Shown: positions 26,268 through 34,638, counted from the first letter of the stretch. The stretch is 47,883 nucleotides of DNA from Solirubrobacteraceae bacterium (GCA_016462625.1 JAEMSV010000024.1:1-47883), one strand, 5' to 3'. The notes: generated by a model from the letters alone, not told the origin. Numbers and translations are program-made.

Positions 26268-28073
26268 ATGTTCTTGTCGCCTCGGCGCGCGTCGCTCGCG
26301 CTCGCCGTTGCCGCTGCCGCCTGCGCGTCTTCCGCGCCCGCGTCTGCGGCCGAAACCTGCAATCCGCTGTCCGCGAAGACGTGCCTCGCGCCGTTCCCTT
26401 CGGACATCTGGATGGCCAACGACCCGTCGTCTCCGACCGGCAAGCGGGCGAACGTGCAGGACGACCTGCTGCGGCCCCGCCTGCTCGAGCAGATGCCCGC
26501 GCAGGACGGCATCACACCCCGCGGGATCTTCGGCGGCGCGAGCGGGTTCAGCGCCGGCATGGGCGCTGTCTTCGAGTTCACCCAGCGCCAGGCGCCCGTG
26601 CCGCCGGACGGCGGGGACGTCGTTACGGCGTACGACCTCACGGCCGGCGAGCGCGTCCCGATCCATGCGTTCCTGAGCACGCACGCCCGCAACCCGATCG
26701 TCGTCGCGGGCAAGCAGTCCAACGTGCTGCGGGTGTTCCCACGGGCGCGGTGGGCGTTCGGCCACCGGATCGTGATCGCGGTCTCCACGCGGATGGGGCT
26801 CGACGAGCCGGCGATCGCGCAGCGCGCGGCCAGGGTCGGCTCAGGCGGTGCGGCCGCCGCGTACGTCGATGACGTGCGCGCCGGCCTGCAGGCCGCCGGA
26901 CTCGAAGAGGCAGGCGTCCGCACCGCGACGCTGTTCACCGTCCGCGACCGCGCCGAGGTCGTCGACGCCACCCAGCGGCTCATGGACGACACCAGCTCTC
27001 GCCCGCACGAGACGCGCTTCGTCCGGCTGCACCGCGAGTTCGCCACGCCCTGGGCGGCCGGCATCGTCACGGGCCAGGTCCGGGTCGACAACTACCGCAC
27101 GCGCGAGGGCCGCGGCCCCGTCGACTTCAGCGGGAAGACCCGCAAGGACCAGTGGCTGCCCTTCCAGCTGACGCTCCCGCGGTCCGCCCGCACCCGCCCC
27201 GCCCCGGTGGTCATCTACGCCCACGGCATCACGGCGCAGAAGGAGACCGACCTCGCCGTTTCGCAGATGAACGCGGAGCTGGGGCTGGCCACGATCTCCA
27301 TCGACTGGCCGAACCACGGCGCCCGCGCACGCGCGGACGGCGGCTACATCCTCAGCCTGCTGAGCCCCCACAAGATGGGCACGCTGTCGGGGCTCTTCAA
27401 CCAGGCGACGATCGACCTGACGGGCCTGTACCGGGCGATCCAGACCCTGGAGCTCGACGTGATCCGCGACGGGCGCCCGGATCTCGACACGTCCTCGATC
27501 AGCATGCAGGGAACGTCGCTGGGCGGCGTGCTCGGAGCGAACTTCGCGGCCCTGTCGCCGAAGCTCGACTTCGTCGACTTCCACGTCGCCGGCCTGGGCA
27601 TCTCGAACGTCATCGCCCAGACCGCGCTGTGGAACGGGTTCGGCTTCATCATGCCCCGCGGTCGCACCGGCACCGAGGACGCCGTGCTCCAGGCAGCGGT
27701 CCAGCAGGCGCTCGACCCATCGGACGGCGTGAACACGCTCGACTACGTCCGCCATCCGCGGCCGGGCCAGTCGAGGAAGCCCATGTTCCTGCTGCTCGGC
27801 AACGCGGACTCGCTGATGCCGAACGCGTCGTCGGTTGCGATGGCGAACCTCGCCGACCTGCCGCTGATCGGCCCGGAGCTGTTCCCGATGCCGGGCATCC
27901 GCAAGACGGCGGACTTCGACCCGGACGGCTACGGCGTGCGACAGCTCCCGCTGCCGATCGGGCGCCTGCCGATCGCCGAGCTCGGCGAGGCGACGGGGCA
28001 CTTCGTGTTCCTGACCCCCGCCGCCATCGAGCAGCAGATGCGGTTCCTCAGGCGGTTCGGCCCGCGGCCCTAG
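26268..28073 (+). CDS. Secreted alpha/beta hydrolase (lipase/esterase-like), paralog 2
   Basis: A 601-residue exported protein, clearly a tandem duplicate of the gene before it. The signal peptide covers about 1-25 (ASA-AET). It shares CNPL, TCLAPFPSD, the region VDFSGKTRKDQWLPFQLTLP and the catalytic motif GTSLGG with S417. Some stretches are identical at DNA level, including silent sites, which suggests recent duplication or gene conversion. The acid residue is less clear here: LLGNADSLMP stands where paralog 1 has LVGDGDAIVP. The histidine in ATGHFVFLTP is kept. The stop overlaps the convergent SHOCT gene by 4 bases. Confidence 0.8.
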   Translation: MFLSPRRASLALAVAAAACASSAPASAAETCNPLSAKTCLAPFPSDIWMANDPSSPTGKRANVQDDLLRPRLLEQMPAQDGITPRGIFGGASGFSAGMGAVFEFTQRQAPVPPDGGDVVTAYDLTAGERVPIHAFLSTHARNPIVVAGKQSNVLRVFPRARWAFGHRIVIAVSTRMGLDEPAIAQRAARVGSGGAAAAYVDDVRAGLQAAGLEEAGVRTATLFTVRDRAEVVDATQRLMDDTSSRPHETRFVRLHREFATPWAAGIVTGQVRVDNYRTREGRGPVDFSGKTRKDQWLPFQLTLPRSARTRPAPVVIYAHGITAQKETDLAVSQMNAELGLATISIDWPNHGARARADGGYILSLLSPHKMGTLSGLFNQATIDLTGLYRAIQTLELDVIRDGRPDLDTSSISMQGTSLGGVLGANFAALSPKLDFVDFHVAGLGISNVIAQTALWNGFGFIMPRGRTGTEDAVLQAAVQQALDPSDGVNTLDYVRHPRPGQSRKPMFLLLGNADSLMPNASSVAMANLADLPLIGPELFPMPGIRKTADFDPDGYGVRQLPLPIGRLPIAELGEATGHFVFLTPAAIEQQMRFLRRFGPRP

Positions 28074-28561
28074 AGCAGTTTGGCCTTCTGGGCGGCGAAC
28101 TCCTCGTCGCTCAGAGCGCCGGCCGCGTGCAGCTTCGCCAGCCGCTCGATCTGCGCGATCGGGTCGTCGGCGACCGGCGCCGGAGCAGCGGCCATCGCCG
28201 GCATGCCGACCCCGGAACCGTCAGCACCGAACGGCTCTGGACCGAACAGCTGCACGATCTGCTGGCGCCCGCTCGGATCGGCGATCGTCGCGTACAGCCA
28301 CGAGCTCGGATCCTCAACGTCGTACCAGACCGGATAGCGCTGGCCCGCCTGCGGGATCTCGACGCGCGAGACGGTCTTCGTCTTCTCCGCATCGAAGGCC
28401 GGTGAACCGTCGAGCGGCTCGACGCGGAAGAGCATCTTCACGCGCGGGTTGTCGTTGACGGTCATCCCGGTGTCCTGCACCTGGACGACGGTCCCGACCG
28501 CCTTCGCACCCTCGGCCATGAGGTTGGCGGCCTTCTTCTTCTTGTTCCCGAAAAGTCCCAT
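28070..28561 (-). CDS. SHOCT-domain protein
   Basis: A 163-residue protein. The N-terminus GLFGNKKKKAANLMAEGAKA is basic and the middle is a small beta domain, probably DUF3592-like. The C-terminus DPIAQIERLAKLHAAGALSD followed by EEFAAQKAKLL is a SHOCT helix pair, a short module found at ends of many proteins and linked to oligomer formation. There is no signal peptide. A TAGGTT box lies 8 bases upstream of the ATG, so the transcript may be nearly leaderless. It is divergent from fdhD, with only 54 bases between. Confidence 0.75.
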   Translation of the reverse strand: MGLFGNKKKKAANLMAEGAKAVGTVVQVQDTGMTVNDNPRVKMLFRVEPLDGSPAFDAEKTKTVSRVEIPQAGQRYPVWYDVEDPSSWLYATIADPSGRQQIVQLFGPEPFGADGSGVGMPAMAAAPAPVADDPIAQIERLAKLHAAGALSDEEFAAQKAKLL

Positions 28562-28602
28562 GGCTGCCAAACCTACGTCGGCGGCGTTTCTTACGCCAGG
28601 GC

Positions 28603-28608
28603 CATACT
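28603..28608 (+). promoter_or_regulatory. -10 box CATACT of fdhD, leaderless
   Basis: CATACT ends 7 bases before the GTG at 28616 and there is no Shine-Dalgarno sequence. This decides the GTG as the fdhD start. Confidence 0.5.
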
Positions 28609-28615
28609 GGTCTTC

Positions 28616-29383
28616 GTGTCCGACACCGCTCGCCTGACCTCCCGCGTCACCCACGACGGCGGCAGCGATGTCGTCGCCGTCGAGGAGCCCTTGGAGATCC
28701 GCGTGGGCGGTCAGCCGCTTGCGGTCACGATGCGCACCCCTGGGCACGACGAGGAGCTCGCCGTCGGGTTCCTCCACGGCGAGGGCTTGCTCGACCCGGC
28801 CGCGCCGATCCGCGCCGGACTGACCGACGATCTCGCCGCCAACGTCGTCGAGGTCGACGCGGTGCTGACGCGTGATCCGGGCGCCCGGCGCTTCTACACG
28901 ACGTCGTCGTGCGGGGTCTGCGGCCGCGGGGCGCTGGACGAGGTGATGCTCTCGGCGCCGGACGTCGGATCCCGAGACACCCCGCGGGTCACGCGCGCGC
29001 TGCTCGCAGCGCTCCCCGAGCGACTGCGCCAGCCGGGCTTCGAGGCGAGCGGCGGCCTGCACGCGACGGGGCTGTTCGACCGCGACGGCGAGCTGCTCCT
29101 CGCGCGCGAGGATGTCGGGCGGCACAACGCAATGGACAAGGTCATCGGCCGGCGCCTGCTCGACGGCGCCCTGCCGCTGACCGGCCTGCTGCTGTGCGTC
29201 AGCGGGCGGCTGAGCTTCGAGCTCGTGCAGAAGGCGGCGATGGCCGGCGCGTCCGTTCTGGTCGGCGTGAGCGCGCCGACATCTCTCGCCGTGTCCCTCG
29301 CGCGCGAGTGCGGGATGACCCTCGGCGGCTTCGCCCGCGACGGACGCGTCAACATCTACGCCGGAGATGAGCGAATCGACTGA
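28616..29383 (+). CDS. fdhD: Formate dehydrogenase accessory sulfurtransferase FdhD
   Basis: A 255-residue protein that carries sulfur from a cysteine desulfurase to the molybdenum cofactor of FdhF-type enzymes, a step needed for their activity. The conserved CxxC is C99/C102 in [13 protein letters not shown], and the motifs GFLHGEG and [18 protein letters not shown] are typical. GTG start, leaderless layout. The last 17 bases overlap the moaB/mog gene. Its obvious client is the FdhF/YdeP-type oxidoreductase at 19734-21947. Confidence 0.93.
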   Translation: MSDTARLTSRVTHDGGSDVVAVEEPLEIRVGGQPLAVTMRTPGHDEELAVGFLHGEGLLDPAAPIRAGLTDDLAANVVEVDAVLTRDPGARRFYTTSSCGVCGRGALDEVMLSAPDVGSRDTPRVTRALLAALPERLRQPGFEASGGLHATGLFDRDGELLLAREDVGRHNAMDKVIGRRLLDGALPLTGLLLCVSGRLSFELVQKAAMAGASVLVGVSAPTSLAVSLARECGMTLGGFARDGRVNIYAGDERID

Positions 29384-29879
29384 CCAGCACAGGGCCGCCG
29401 CCGCCGAACTCGGGCCGATCCCGGTCGCGGTCGTGACCGTGAGCGACACGCGGACCGAGACCGACGACCGCAGCGGCGGCTACCTGCGCGAGTCCGTGGC
29501 GGCGGCGGGGCACGAGGTGGTCCTCTACCGGATCGTGCCCGACGAGCCGGTGCCGATCGGCGCCGCGCTGGACGAGGCGCTCGCGTCGTCCGCACGCGTC
29601 GTGCTCTTCAACGGCGGCACGGGGATCGCGCGGCGCGACCGCACGTACGACGTCATCGCGTCCTCCCTCAAACGGGAGATGCCCGGGTTCGGCGAGCTGT
29701 TCCGGATGCTGTCCTGGGACGAGGTCGGAGCCGCCGCGATGCTGTCGCGCGCGACCGCCGGGACGATCGACGACACGTTCGTCGTCTGCATGCCCGGATC
29801 GACGAACGCTGTACGCCTCGCCTGGGAGAAGCTGCTCGAGCCCGAGCTGCAGCACCTGGCGTGGGAGATCACGCGGTGA
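29367..29879 (+). CDS. Molybdopterin adenylyltransferase (MoaB/Mog family)
   Basis: A 170-residue protein that adenylates molybdopterin before metal insertion. The motifs [25 protein letters not shown] and the AMLSRATAG loop are those of MoaB/Mog. It normally carries GGTG followed by a S/P residue; here the Ile-Ala after it is acceptable for MoaB. It overlaps fdhD by 17 bases and so is translated from within it. Confidence 0.88.
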   Translation: MSESTDQHRAAAAELGPIPVAVVTVSDTRTETDDRSGGYLRESVAAAGHEVVLYRIVPDEPVPIGAALDEALASSARVVLFNGGTGIARRDRTYDVIASSLKREMPGFGELFRMLSWDEVGAAAMLSRATAGTIDDTFVVCMPGSTNAVRLAWEKLLEPELQHLAWEITR

Positions 29880-29894
29880 GCCGCGGGTGAGCTG

Positions 29895-30482
29895 ATGGGC
29901 GAGATGAAGGACCGCATGCTCCGCGGCGAGCTCTACCGGTGGGCCGACGATCCTGATCTCATCGCCGACAACGCCGCCGCGCAGGTGCTGGTGGAGGCGT
30001 TCAACGCGACGCCCCACGCGCAGGGCGAGCGCCGCGCAGAGCTGCTGCGCGAGCTGCTCGGCGAGATCGCGCCGGACGCGACGATCCTTCCGCCGTTTCA
30101 CTGCGACTACGGCGCGCAGATCTCCCTCGGCGAGCGATCGTTCATCAACTACGGGTGCGTGATGCTCGACTGCGCGCCGATCCGCATCGGCGCCCGCTGC
30201 TGGATCGCGACCAACGTGCAGCTCCTCACGGCGACCCACCCGATCGGACTGGAGGCCCGGTCGGCGCTGTGGGAGTACGCGCTGCCGATCACGATCGGCG
30301 ACGACGTCTGGCTCGGCGGCGGAGTCATCGTCTGCCCCGGCGTGACGATCGGGGAGGGGACGGTGGTCGGAGCCGGATCCGTCGTGACCCGGGACCTGCC
30401 GGCGGGCGTCGTGGCGGTCGGGAACCCCGCGCGCGTGCTGCGCGAGATCGGCCCCGAGGACCGAGCCATTCCGCCCGCCTGA
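29895..30482 (+). CDS. Hexapeptide-repeat O-acetyltransferase (maltose/NodL/LacA type)
   Basis: A 195-residue trimeric left-handed beta-helix enzyme that acetylates a sugar hydroxyl using acetyl-CoA. The N-terminal helical domain begins KDRMLRGELYRWADDPDLI. The hexapeptide repeats include the active-site stretch LTATHPIGLEAR with the catalytic His, and ITIGDDVWLGGGVIVCPGVT. GGTGAG lies 4-9 bases upstream. It follows moaB by 15 bases and is probably in the same transcript, although its function is unrelated to molybdenum. Confidence 0.9.
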   Translation: MGEMKDRMLRGELYRWADDPDLIADNAAAQVLVEAFNATPHAQGERRAELLRELLGEIAPDATILPPFHCDYGAQISLGERSFINYGCVMLDCAPIRIGARCWIATNVQLLTATHPIGLEARSALWEYALPITIGDDVWLGGGVIVCPGVTIGEGTVVGAGSVVTRDLPAGVVAVGNPARVLREIGPEDRAIPPA

Positions 30483-30486
30483 ATGG

Positions 30487-30503
30487 TCCGGCCCTGGGCC
30501 GGA
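30487..30503 (+). terminator. Hairpin after the acetyltransferase gene
   Basis: TCCGGCC and GGCCGGA form a 7-bp stem with a 3-base loop, 5 bases past the stop codon. An A-rich patch lies 20 bases further on. Confidence 0.55.
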
Positions 30504-30524
30504 ACCAGGCGGTACCCAGAAAAA

Positions 30525-30554
30525 ATGACAGCACGCCGCGCCGTCCGTCAGACT
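30525..30554 (+). promoter_or_regulatory. Promoter of the lysophospholipase-like gene, leaderless
   Basis: ATGACA (30525-30530) and CAGACT (30549-30554) are 18 bases apart, and the -10 box ends 7 bases before the GTG at 30562. Confidence 0.55.
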
Positions 30555-30561
30555 GGCGCGC

Positions 30562-31473
30562 GTGAACTCGGCGGGGACCGGAGCAACGCTGCTGCACGCC
30601 GATGGCGCCTTCGTCGGCGCGGGCGATCTGCGCATCACGTGGCAGTCGTGGGAAGACGCCACCGCGCCGACGCGCGCGCACGTCGTCCTCGCCCACGGCG
30701 TGGCCGAGCACGGTGGCCGATACGCGCGGCTCGCGCGGGAGCTCGCACCCCGCGGCTTCCCGGTCTGGGCCATCGACCACCGCGGCCACGGACGCTCCGA
30801 GGGCCCGCGGCTCTACGTCGATCGCGCGGACCACGCCGTCGCCGATCTCGCCGCGCTGATCGATCACGTCGCCGCGTCCGACGACGGCCGGCCGATCTTC
30901 CTGCTCGGGCACAGCATGGGCGGCGCGATCGCCCTGCGCTACGCGCTTGCGCATCCCGGCACGCTCACCGGGCTCATCGTCAGCGCACCGGCCGCGACCG
31001 ACGACGCCGCGCCTGCCGCGATGCGCTTCGCCTCGCGGTGGCTCGCGTTGGACCGGATCCTCTCGCGTGTCACCCCCGGGCTGGGCGTCCTCGAGCTCGA
31101 CGCCGCGGGACTCAGCCGCGACCCTGACGAGGTCGCCGCCTACGTCGGCGATCCGCTGGTCACGCGCGGAAAGCTGCCGATGCGCACCGTCGCGGAGATG
31201 CGGCGCATGATCCGCGCCTTCCACCGTGAGCTCGGCGGTCTCACGGTGCCCCTGCTGGTGATGCACGGCGAGGACGACCCGCTGATGCCCGTCGCCGCGG
31301 CGCGGATGATCGACGAGCGGGCCGGGAGCGAGGACCGCACCCTGCTGATCTACCCCGGGCTGCTCCACGAGATCTTCAACGAGCTACCCGACGACCGCGA
31401 GGCGGTCACGACGGACGTCGTCGCCTGGCTGGACCTGCGCGCGCCGCGGCGGACCGGGCGCTTCAAGCGCTGA
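30562..31473 (+). CDS. Monoacylglycerol lipase / lysophospholipase-like alpha/beta hydrolase
   Basis: A 303-residue cytoplasmic serine hydrolase of the Hydrolase_4 type. The features are LAHGVAEHGGRYARLARELA with the oxyanion HG, DHRGHGRSEG, nucleophile S118 in GHSMGG, the acid in MHGEDDPLMP and histidine in YPGLLHEIFNE. These enzymes release fatty acids from monoacylglycerols or lysolipids. The GTG start is supported by a promoter at leaderless distance. The 3' end overlaps vapC on the other strand by 11 bases. Confidence 0.88.
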   Translation: MNSAGTGATLLHADGAFVGAGDLRITWQSWEDATAPTRAHVVLAHGVAEHGGRYARLARELAPRGFPVWAIDHRGHGRSEGPRLYVDRADHAVADLAALIDHVAASDDGRPIFLLGHSMGGAIALRYALAHPGTLTGLIVSAPAATDDAAPAAMRFASRWLALDRILSRVTPGLGVLELDAAGLSRDPDEVAAYVGDPLVTRGKLPMRTVAEMRRMIRAFHRELGGLTVPLLVMHGEDDPLMPVAAARMIDERAGSEDRTLLIYPGLLHEIFNELPDDREAVTTDVVAWLDLRAPRRTGRFKR

Positions 31474-31852
31474 GCACGACGACCTCGGCGCGGTGCGCCG
31501 GTGCGCCGGCGATCCGTCCGTCGAACGTGACGAGGGGCATGTCCAGCTCCTCGGCCAGCGTCACGTAGAGCGCGTCGTAGAAGGAGAGGTTGTCGCGCAA
31601 CTCCCATGCCCGCAACACCAGCGGCGTGTGCCCCAGGCGTTCGATGCCGAGCAGAGGAAGCTCAGCGATACCGGCAGCGGCCGCGCCCGGGTCGAGCCGG
31701 CCCTGCCGGGCATGGGCGCGTAGGACATGCCCGACCTCGGCGTCGATCAGGTGCGGTGCCACCAGCCCATCGGATGCGAGGACCGCGGCCGCCAGATCGA
31801 CCCCCGTGCCCTGAGACAGATACTCGGCGACGACCGACGCGTCGACGATCAC
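31463..31852 (-). CDS. vapC: PIN-domain ribonuclease toxin VapC
   Basis: A 129-residue toxin of a type II toxin-antitoxin pair. The acidic residues of the PIN active site are all present: D4 (MIVDAS), E39 (LIDAEV), D93 (FYDALY) and D111 (TFDGR). Free VapC cuts tRNA or other RNA and halts translation. The GTG start overlaps the antitoxin stop (GTGA), so it is made only with its antitoxin. The target RNA cannot be inferred. Confidence 0.9.
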   Translation of the reverse strand: MIVDASVVAEYLSQGTGVDLAAAVLASDGLVAPHLIDAEVGHVLRAHARQGRLDPGAAAAGIAELPLLGIERLGHTPLVLRAWELRDNLSFYDALYVTLAEELDMPLVTFDGRIAGAPAHRAEVVVLSA

Positions 31853-32079
31853 TCGCCGCGGAGCTCCCGGAGGATCGCAACGTTCTCTTCCGTCTTGATG
31901 CCTGATGGACCGCGCGCCCGGACCCGCGCATCGAGCTCGGCGAATGACGGCCTCGCCGCGGCGCGCTCGAGATCGCGCTTGATGTAGTCGGAGAGGCTCA
32001 TGCCCTCGGCCGCCGCGCGCATCTTCAGCGTCCGATGCACCTCGTCAGGGACGTTGCGCACCTGGATCATCTTGCCCAT
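31849..32079 (-). CDS. vapB: Ribbon-helix-helix antitoxin VapB (FitA type)
   Basis: A 76-residue antitoxin. The first 43 residues form the ribbon-helix-helix DNA-binding fold (MIQVRNVPDEVHRTLKMRA, then SLSDYIKRDLE), and the tail with ARVRARGPSG would bind the VapC active site. The ATG at 32079 is preferred over the one at 32091 because TATGGT ends 7 bases upstream. The VapBC complex probably binds the palindrome at 32096-32110 and represses its own promoter. Confidence 0.88.
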   Translation of the reverse strand: MGKMIQVRNVPDEVHRTLKMRAAAEGMSLSDYIKRDLERAAARPSFAELDARVRARGPSGIKTEENVAILRELRGE

Positions 32080-32086
32080 GTGCTCC

Positions 32087-32110
32087 ACCATAACGCATGT
32101 GCATCACATG
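32087..32110 (-). promoter_or_regulatory. vapBC promoter and operator
   Basis: The -10 box TATGGT (32087-32092) ends 7 bases before the vapB ATG. CATGTG and CACATG with a 3-base centre (32096-32110) form a perfect inverted repeat exactly where the -35 to -10 spacer would be. Binding of the RHH antitoxin here would block RNA polymerase. Confidence 0.6.
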
Positions 32111-32117
32111 TACTTGC

Positions 32118-32363
32118 TCAGCCACCGCTGACCGGCGGCACCAGCGCCAGCTCGCTGCCGGGCCGGACCGGCACGTCGTCGGCCGCGTACTCCCGGTCGA
32201 CGGCGACGGCGAACGTCGCGCGGTCGGGCAGCCACGGGAGCGGGCCGGCTCGGAGCGCCGCGATGGCGTCGGCGACGGTCGCAGGCTCATCCAGCTCCAG
32301 CTCGAGCTCGCCGACACCGGCCTCGCGCCGCAGGGTCGCGAACAGCCTGACGGTGACCGTCAC
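32118..32363 (-). CDS. moaD: Molybdopterin synthase small subunit MoaD
   Basis: An 81-residue ubiquitin-fold sulfur carrier. The C-terminal GG (VPPVSGG) is activated as a thiocarboxylate and delivers sulfur to the pterin within the MoaE-MoaD synthase. The start is the GTG at 32363, which overlaps the moeA stop (GTGA). No moeB-like activating enzyme is seen in the window, so it must lie elsewhere. Confidence 0.9.
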   Translation of the reverse strand: MTVTVRLFATLRREAGVGELELELDEPATVADAIAALRAGPLPWLPDRATFAVAVDREYAADDVPVRPGSELALVPPVSGG

Positions 32364-33565
32364 AGCAGCCTCGCGGTGACCCGGTCGCCCGGCTGGAGCG
32401 GCGCGTCGGTCCCGGCCGGGACGAGGGCGAGGGCGTTGACGTCGACCAGCGACGTGAGCTGGTGCGAGCCCTGCTTGCCGAGGACCTCGAGCTCCCAGCC
32501 CCCCGCGCCGGCGGTCAGGCGGCCGCGGGCGGCGTGGGCGCGGGGGCCGGCGCCGCGCGCGGTCGTCGTCAGCGTCGCGGTGACCTCGCGGATCGGGTTC
32601 TCGGCGCCCAGCATCCGGGCGACGGCGGGCACGGCGAGCAGATGGCAGACGACGACCGACGCCACCGGGTTGCCGGGCAGTCCGAGCACGAGCGGCCCGC
32701 CGTCCCGGTGCGCGCTCCAGGCCGGACCGCCCGGCTTGACGAGGACCCGGCCGAAGACCTCCTCGAAGCCGTGGCGGGCGACTGCGGGACGGACGAGGTC
32801 GTGCGGGCCGACCGACGCGCCGCCGCAGACGAGGACGAGATCGGGCGCTTCGGTGAGTGCGTTGTGGATCGCGCGGTCGAGGTCGGTGTCGTCGTCGCGT
32901 GCGATCCCGGTCCAGACGGTGTGCGCGCCGGCGCGCTCGAGGATCGCCGGGAGCGTCGTGGTGCTCGTCTCTCGGACCCAGCCCTCGGGAAGCTCGTCCC
33001 CCACCCCGGCGAGCTCGTCGCCGGTGGCGATGACCGCGACGCGCGGCCGCCGCGAGGCGCGGAGGATCGCCGCCCCGGCGCCCGCGAGCGGCGCGAGTGC
33101 CTCGGGCGTGATCGTCGTGCCGGCCGGAAGCAGCGTCGCCCCGCCGCGCCAGTCCTCGCCCGCCTTGCGCACGTCGTAGCCCACCGGGACGGTCACGGTG
33201 ATGGTGATCGCCCCATCTGCGGGCTCGGTGTCCTCCTGGCGGACGACCGCGTCCGCGCCCGCGGGGAGCAGCGCGCCGGTGGAGATCCGCGTGGCCTCGC
33301 CGGGCTGCAGCTCCGCGTCGAACGGCGTGCCCGCCTGGGACTCGCCGACCAAGCGCAACGTCGCCGGCGGAACGGCCGTGTCGGCCGCGCGGACCGCGTA
33401 GCCGTCCATGGCCGACTCGGGCGCCGTGGGCCGGTCTTCCAGCGCGCGGACGCCCTCGGTCAGCACACGGCCGACCGCGTCGGAGAGCGGCACGTCCTCG
33501 GGCGGCAACGGTGCCGACCGGACCAGGACGGCGTCGAGCGCGTCTTCCAGGGACACTCTGGTCAT
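32360..33565 (-). CDS. moeA: Molybdopterin molybdenumtransferase MoeA
   Basis: A 401-residue enzyme that inserts molybdate into adenylated molybdopterin. N-terminal motif PTAPESAMDGYAVRAAD, middle VIATGDEL (MPT-binding) and CGGASVGPHD, then the LGLPGNPVAS motif and the small C-terminal domain IV are all present. It is coupled to moaD by a GTGA overlap. The ATG at 33565 shares its bases with the ATG of mobA on the other strand; an in-frame GTG nine bases further in (33556) is an alternative. Confidence 0.93.
   Translation of the reverse strand: MTRVSLEDALDAVLVRSAPLPPEDVPLSDAVGRVLTEGVRALEDRPTAPESAMDGYAVRAADTAVPPATLRLVGESQAGTPFDAELQPGEATRISTGALLPAGADAVVRQEDTEPADGAITITVTVPVGYDVRKAGEDWRGGATLLPAGTTITPEALAPLAGAGAAILRASRRPRVAVIATGDELAGVGDELPEGWVRETSTTTLPAILERAGAHTVWTGIARDDDTDLDRAIHNALTEAPDLVLVCGGASVGPHDLVRPAVARHGFEEVFGRVLVKPGGPAWSAHRDGGPLVLGLPGNPVASVVVCHLLAVPAVARMLGAENPIREVTATLTTTARGAGPRAHAARGRLTAGAGGWELEVLGKQGSHQLTSLVDVNALALVPAGTDAPLQPGDRVTARLL
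33552..33557 (+). promoter_or_regulatory. -10 box GACACT upstream of mobA
   Basis: GACACT ends 6 bases before the mobA ATG at 33564 and lies inside the moeA coding region. It matches the leaderless pattern but is a weaker hexamer. Confidence 0.35.
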
Positions 33566-34172
33566 GGGCGCATCAGCAGACGTCGTGGCGGTGATTCTCG
33601 CGGGCGGGCGCGGGCGCCGTCTCGGCGAGCCGAAGATGCAGGCCGAGATCGACGGGCGGCCCCTGCTGGAGATCGCGATCGCGCGGGCGACGGAGGCAGG
33701 CCTTCCCGCCGTCGTCGTGACCAAGCCGGACACCCGCCTGCCGGCGGTCGCGGCACCCGTGCTGCACGAGCCCGTCGAACCCGAGCATCCGCTGCTGGGC
33801 ATCGTCACCGCCATGAAGGAGCTGCCCGACGCACAGGCCATCGTGGTGCTCGGCGGCGACCTGCCGTTCGTGCCCGTCGCGCTGGTCCGGGCCCTCGCCG
33901 AGGCGGACGGATCGACGGTGCCGGTCGCTGCCGGGCGCCATCAGCCGCTCGTCGCGCGCTACGAGCGCGCGCTGCTGCCCTCTCTCGAGGCGGCGCTGGC
34001 CGACGACGCGTCGATCACCGCAACGGTCCGGTCGCTGGGCTTCGCACCCCTGCAGGGCGCCCGTCTCGCGCTGCTCGACCCCACCGGCCATGCCTTCATG
34101 AACGTCAACACGCCGGACGACCTCACCCGCGCACGCGTGATTGCTCATTCCTGGTCGGACCGCACCCAGTAG
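33564..34172 (+). CDS. mobA: Molybdenum cofactor guanylyltransferase MobA
   Basis: A 202-residue nucleotidyltransferase that joins GMP to molybdopterin to make MGD, the form used by FdhF-type enzymes. The motifs are [15 protein letters not shown] (GTP binding) and [10 protein letters not shown] (Mg-binding Asp), ending with NVNTPDDL. It is head-to-head with moeA, the start codons sharing CATG, and its 3' end overlaps moaC by 28 bases on the other strand. A start at the GTG near 33585 (MAVILAGG) is possible. Confidence 0.9.
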   Translation: MGASADVVAVILAGGRGRRLGEPKMQAEIDGRPLLEIAIARATEAGLPAVVVTKPDTRLPAVAAPVLHEPVEPEHPLLGIVTAMKELPDAQAIVVLGGDLPFVPVALVRALAEADGSTVPVAAGRHQPLVARYERALLPSLEAALADDASITATVRSLGFAPLQGARLALLDPTGHAFMNVNTPDDLTRARVIAHSWSDRTQ

Positions 34173-34630
34173 CCGGACTTCCCACCGCGCTTCTCGATGA
34201 GCACGACCTGCTCGACGAACGCGCCGCGCTCGACGCCCTTGACCATGTCGTAGACGGTCAGCGCGCCGACGCTCGCGCCGGTCATCGCCTCCATCTCGAC
34301 GCCCGTGCGGCCGTAGCAGCGCGCCTCGCAGGTGACGATGATCTCGCCGGCCGCCTCGTCGACGGCGATGTCCACGTCGACGCCGGTCAGGCCGAGCGGG
34401 TGGCAGAGCGGGATGAGGTCGCCGGTCTTCTTCGCCGCGCCGATCGCGGCGATCCGCGCGACGGCGACGACGTCGCCCTTCTTCGCCGTGCCCGCTGCCA
34501 CGAGCGCGGCGGTCCCGGGCGAGACCTTCACCGTCGCCCGCGCGACGGCGGCGCGCTCGGTCTCCGGCTTCGCGCCGACGTCGACCATGCGGGCTGCGCC
34601 CTGGTCGTCGAGATGCGTGAGCTCGCTCAT
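34145..34630 (-). CDS. moaC: Cyclic pyranopterin monophosphate synthase MoaC
   Basis: A 161-residue enzyme that converts the MoaA product (3',8-cyclo-GTP) to cPMP. The motifs [37 protein letters not shown] and [10 protein letters not shown] contain the conserved lysines and the Asp of the active site. It lies 8 bases downstream of moaA in the order moaE-moaA-moaC. The 3' end overlaps convergent mobA. Confidence 0.95.
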   Translation of the reverse strand: MSELTHLDDQGAARMVDVGAKPETERAAVARATVKVSPGTAALVAAGTAKKGDVVAVARIAAIGAAKKTGDLIPLCHPLGLTGVDVDIAVDEAAGEIIVTCEARCYGRTGVEMEAMTGASVGALTVYDMVKGVERGAFVEQVVLIEKRGGKSGYWVRSDQE

Positions 34631-34638
34631 GCGGTCGA

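Noticed and set aside
31458..31470. 13-bp palindrome GCGCTT-C-AAGCGC at the convergent ends of the hydrolase and vapC
   Set aside because: The one-base centre cannot form a hairpin loop, and the bases are the coding ends of both genes; probably chance.
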